DNA of 64,000 bases, from NCBI GenBank assembly GCA_025992315.1, contig DAJPHG010000001.1, positions 1,127,767 to 1,191,766 on the forward strand. The letters run 5' to 3'. Positions 61,722 to 64,000 of the stretch are shown in pieces (the stretch's first letter is position 1; each line of letters starts with the position of its first letter). Below the pieces are notes generated by a model, which saw nothing but the letters and a program-made list of their open reading frames with translations, searched no databases and had not been told where the DNA came from. The DNA comes from HGM10766 sp900757295. Its GTDB lineage: Bacteria; Bacillota_I; Bacilli_A; RF39; UBA660. Made by a program: the position numbers and the translations under genes.

Positions 61722-62275
61722 TATCCCATCACCGTTCCAAAATTAGTAGTTACTCCCCCATTTAAGAAATTATCAAGTAGCATTCTTAAATCTGAATTAG
61801 ATGCTTGTGCTGAATTAACACCGGCATTTGCTAAACCTGTAATTATGTTATGCAATCTCTTTTGAATTACATCTTGTTTTTTATCTTTAAACATTATGTA
61901 GTATTCTGTGTCTACTACACTTAATTCTGAACTCATAAACATATTTGCTTTATTTATATCTTGATTTATAAGTTTTCTTTTAGCAGGGTCTAAAGTTCTA
62001 GAATATAAAACTTGAAGTTGAGATAAATATAAATTTATGTCAACTGGTCTATCAGCAATAACCAACCAAAATTCATAATCAATCATATTATAGAAATTTC
62101 TCATTCCCATAATAACATTATTTTGAGTTTGTTGATCCATTATAAAAATATCTTTTGATTCAATTTTTACTCCGGTAACAAATTGACCATTATCAAGTTC
62201 AATCATTCCGTTCATTATATTTTTTACTGGAATCCAGTCTTCTGAATATCTAGATATACTAGTTGTGTTTGCCAT
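61721..62275 (-). CDS. Separate VirB4 N-terminal domain-like protein
   Basis: 185 aa from ATG 62273-62275, with GGATGGTG upstream. The start (MANTTSISRYSEDWIPVKNIMNGMIEL) and contents resemble the N-terminal region of single-chain TrsE/VirB4 proteins. It ends in VMG then a TAA that overlaps the ATG of the 594-aa partner, so translation is coupled. Together they equal one VirB4. Whether they assemble as a heterodimer or mark a frameshift-prone site is unknown. Confidence 0.7.
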   Translation of the reverse strand: MANTTSISRYSEDWIPVKNIMNGMIELDNGQFVTGVKIESKDIFIMDQQTQNNVIMGMRNFYNMIDYEFWLVIADRPVDINLYLSQLQVLYSRTLDPAKRKLINQDINKANMFMSSELSVVDTEYYIMFKDKKQDVIQKRLHNIITGLANAGVNSAQASNSDLRMLLDNFLNGGVTTNFGTVMG

Positions 62276-62567
62276 TAGCACACCATCCTCTCCAACGATA
62301 TCTTCTAGGTCTTGTAATAAACAAATGAATATTTGTCAGTAAAGTCAGTATATTATGATAATAAGGTACTGGCATTACCAAAAAAGCCGAAATCAATGCT
62401 GGAGATATAACTAGGCACATTAGCCAAATATTACTAGATCTTATTATGAATAATAATGCTAGTGTAACTGTAACACCAATTGCAAATATTATTAGATCAA
62501 TATAATTGAATACCCCTAAAATCAGCATTGATTTTTTTGAATTCGCTGGTATTAAATAATTTCCCAT
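62259..62567 (-). CDS. prgI: PrgI/VirB3-like membrane protein
   Basis: 102 aa with two helices (about 13-33 and 40-60) and a basic C-terminal tail (FITRPRRYRWRGWCAN). Size, topology and position before VirB4 match PrgI of Firmicute conjugation systems. AGGAGGAATAAAA precedes the ATG. Its end overlaps the next gene by about 17 bases and its start overlaps the virB6-like gene by about 70, so the operon is tightly packed. Confidence 0.8.
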   Translation of the reverse strand: MGNYLIPANSKKSMLILGVFNYIDLIIFAIGVTVTLALLFIIRSSNIWLMCLVISPALISAFLVMPVPYYHNILTLLTNIHLFITRPRRYRWRGWCANGKHN

Positions 62568-64000
62568 TTTTATTCCTCCTATTTTTTATTATTTTTAAAT
62601 CTTTAAAATATAATTCCATATCGTCTGCTCTTTGTTTATCTTTTTTAGCTTTATCTGCATAAGATAATCCTGCTTCTGCATTTAAATAGCTTTTAATTTC
62701 ATTATTACTAATGTTGTTACTTTTTAATATTTCGCTTACAGTTTCAGAATTTTCTTTCATTTGTTTGCGAACTTCTTTCATCATTTTATCACTGTCACTT
62801 AAACATTCAACTTGTTGTTTATATTGACTATCAACTTTTTTGAAATATTCACGTGTTAGCTCATGAGCCTGTTGCTTAATTTCTTCATCTGAATTATTAT
62901 TTCTTTGTAAGTCTTTTAAGTACTGTTTAACATTTTCACTTTTAGAATTACGTAATGATTCTTTAAGAGCTTTTTCATATTCTTGACTTCCCTCAGCACC
63001 ATATGCAGAGGCAGCACGTTTATAGTAATCATATTCTGATCCGCTTTCAAAATTTTGAATACGGTTTTTAATATCTTTTCCTTCAGTTGCATCCCAATTA
63101 GCTCGTACTTTGGCTTGTTGAGCTGAATAATAATTTTGAAAGTCTGCACTTTGTTCTCGAGCTAAAACGCCATCATTTACACCTTGAGCAACCGCTTTAG
63201 TTAAATCTTTAAACCATTGTTTATCTTCAGTTTCTCCAACTTTCTTTCTATTACTATTATCAATTGTTGTAGCATATTTTGCTTTTAGTTCTTTTAATTC
63301 ACGCTCACGGCGATCTTGCATGCTTTCTCCACCAAACCATGATCCATTGCCATTAGTTTTGCTAATCATTCGATACATTGAATTTCCTTGTTTATTAAAT
63401 TGCCATCCACCTGCTTTTAAGCCTTCACGTGATCCAATTTTCCAGCCATCTTTAAATTTTTCACCATTTACTTTGGCTTTAAATCCAGCACCCAAACCAC
63501 CTGATATTGCTCCATAACCTTTACTTGCTTTTGAACCTACATAAGCTCCGGCACCAGCTAATGCTGCTCCACCGACCATATTCTTTAATTTGTTTTTAAT
63601 ATTTAATGATCCTGTACTAATACTAATTCCTAGAGCTTCATTTATTAATGTAGGAGCTTGTTTTAAGAACATCAAAATTCCTATTATTACAACAGCTTTA
63701 GCAAAGCTCATTATTCCCCATGATGCATCGATTTTTAATATGAGTGGTAATTTTAAAGACATTACTGATATAGTAGTAAATCCTGAATTGCTCCATAAAT
63801 TTTCCATATCTGGAAGATTAGTTATCATAAATATACCTAAGAAAACAACTGCTAATCTTAAAAATACTTCATAATAACTTTTTAAAGAAAATGATACCCA
63901 TCTATTAAATGTATCTGATTTACTTGGCATTATTCTAGCTAATATTGGAACTGGTGCTATTAATTGAGCAAAACCTAATTTGGCTGCTCTAAGTCCCATA
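62497..64000 (-). CDS. VirB6/TrbL-like polytopic protein, 5' truncated by the window edge
   Basis: The window starts inside this gene (500 codons visible; frame continues past 64000). Visible helices near the start (LAVVFLGIFMITNLP, FAKAVVIIGILMFLK), then GGAALAGAGAYVGSKASK, then a long charged cytosolic tail of helices (EGKDIKNRIQNFESGSEYDYY...). This matches the membrane core subunit of Firmicute conjugation channels. Its last 70 bases overlap the PrgI start in another frame. The true start is outside the window. Confidence 0.75.
   Translation of the reverse strand, partial: MGLRAAKLGFAQLIAPVPILARIMPSKSDTFNRWVSFSLKSYYEVFLRLAVVFLGIFMITNLPDMENLWSNSGFTTISVMSLKLPLILKIDASWGIMSFAKAVVIIGILMFLKQAPTLINEALGISISTGSLNIKNKLKNMVGGAALAGAGAYVGSKASKGYGAISGGLGAGFKAKVNGEKFKDGWKIGSREGLKAGGWQFNKQGNSMYRMISKTNGNGSWFGGESMQDRRERELKELKAKYATTIDNSNRKKVGETEDKQWFKDLTKAVAQGVNDGVLAREQSADFQNYYSAQQAKVRANWDATEGKDIKNRIQNFESGSEYDYYKRAASAYGAEGSQEYEKALKESLRNSKSENVKQYLKDLQRNNNSDEEIKQQAHELTREYFKKVDSQYKQQVECLSDSDKMMKEVRKQMKENSETVSEILKSNNISNNEIKSYLNAEAGLSYADKAKKDKQRADDMELYFKDLKIIKNRRNKNGKLFNTSEFKKINADFRGIQLY

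Noticed and set aside
1..64000. UGA recoded as Trp, as in Mycoplasma
   Set aside because: relA and the virB6-like gene end at TGA at the expected family ends, and Trp is encoded by TGG throughout.
1..64000. CRISPR arrays, tRNA or rRNA genes
   Set aside because: No regularly spaced repeats were found, and no tRNA-like GGTTCRA arm with a matching cloverleaf or rRNA-like conserved stretch was seen. Some short matches (for example near 21770 in lepA) are coding sequence.

Overview
The window is a strongly AT-rich chromosomal segment (G+C looks well below one third by eye) from a walled, low-GC Firmicute. Gene content and order point to Bacilli, probably an uncultured gut lineage near RF39 or other walled relatives of the Mollicutes. 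This placement is inference; no rRNA is present. TGA ends genes such as relA and the virB6-like gene, so the standard bacterial code is used, unlike Mycoplasma. Cell-wall and sporulation-family genes (spoIIP, spoVB, ezrA) and a sortase-like anchor argue for a peptidoglycan wall. Nearly all genes lie on the minus strand.

Layout. 1-9.3 kb: the end of rseP, cdsA, a C39-like peptidase, a calcium-repeat membrane protein, metG, small membrane and secreted proteins, a ferritin-like protein and mtaB. 9.4-19.8 kb: two SipW-type surface proteins whose promoters carry G10 and G9 tracts, flanking two modular propeller-like membrane proteins, a glycerophosphodiesterase, tmk and a two-module ThyX-like protein. 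19.8-27 kb: hemW, lepA, a HAD phosphatase, recX, a decayed Rpn copy, corA and spoIIP. 27-30.7 kb: two more surface paralogs. 30.8-45 kb: a core block of alaS (short form), a yrrI-type permease, thrS with a T-box, a stand-alone HD hydrolase, dnaI, dnaB, a FIVAR protein with an attenuator-like leader, a thioredoxin-fold protein, ezrA and rpsD. 45-53 kb: a nucleotidyltransferase, the ymfF/ymfH M16 pair, dtd, relA, comN and spoVB. 53-54.8 kb: an intact Rpn nuclease, an unknown protein and a rhodanese. 54.9-64 kb: a type IV secretion or conjugation cluster (virD4, a lipoprotein, an NlpC/P60-SGNH protein, a split virB4, prgI and a partial virB6-like gene).

Several neighbourhoods match Bacillus subtilis from memory: cdsA-rseP, spoIIP-lepA-hemW, dnaB-dnaI-thrS, yrrI-alaS, ezrA-rpsD, relA-dtd and comN-spoVB. 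This supports the gene calls.

The most striking observations are: (1) poly-G tracts inside the -35/-10 spacers of two surface-protein promoters, a classic phase-variation layout; (2) a four-member surface family with conserved frames and a divergent segment just before the C-terminus; (3) a RelA whose hydrolase motif is degraded, plus a separate HD protein with an intact motif; (4) a secretion cluster with a split VirB4 and a wall-hydrolase/SGNH fusion; (5) two leaders that contain a complete intrinsic terminator before the start codon.
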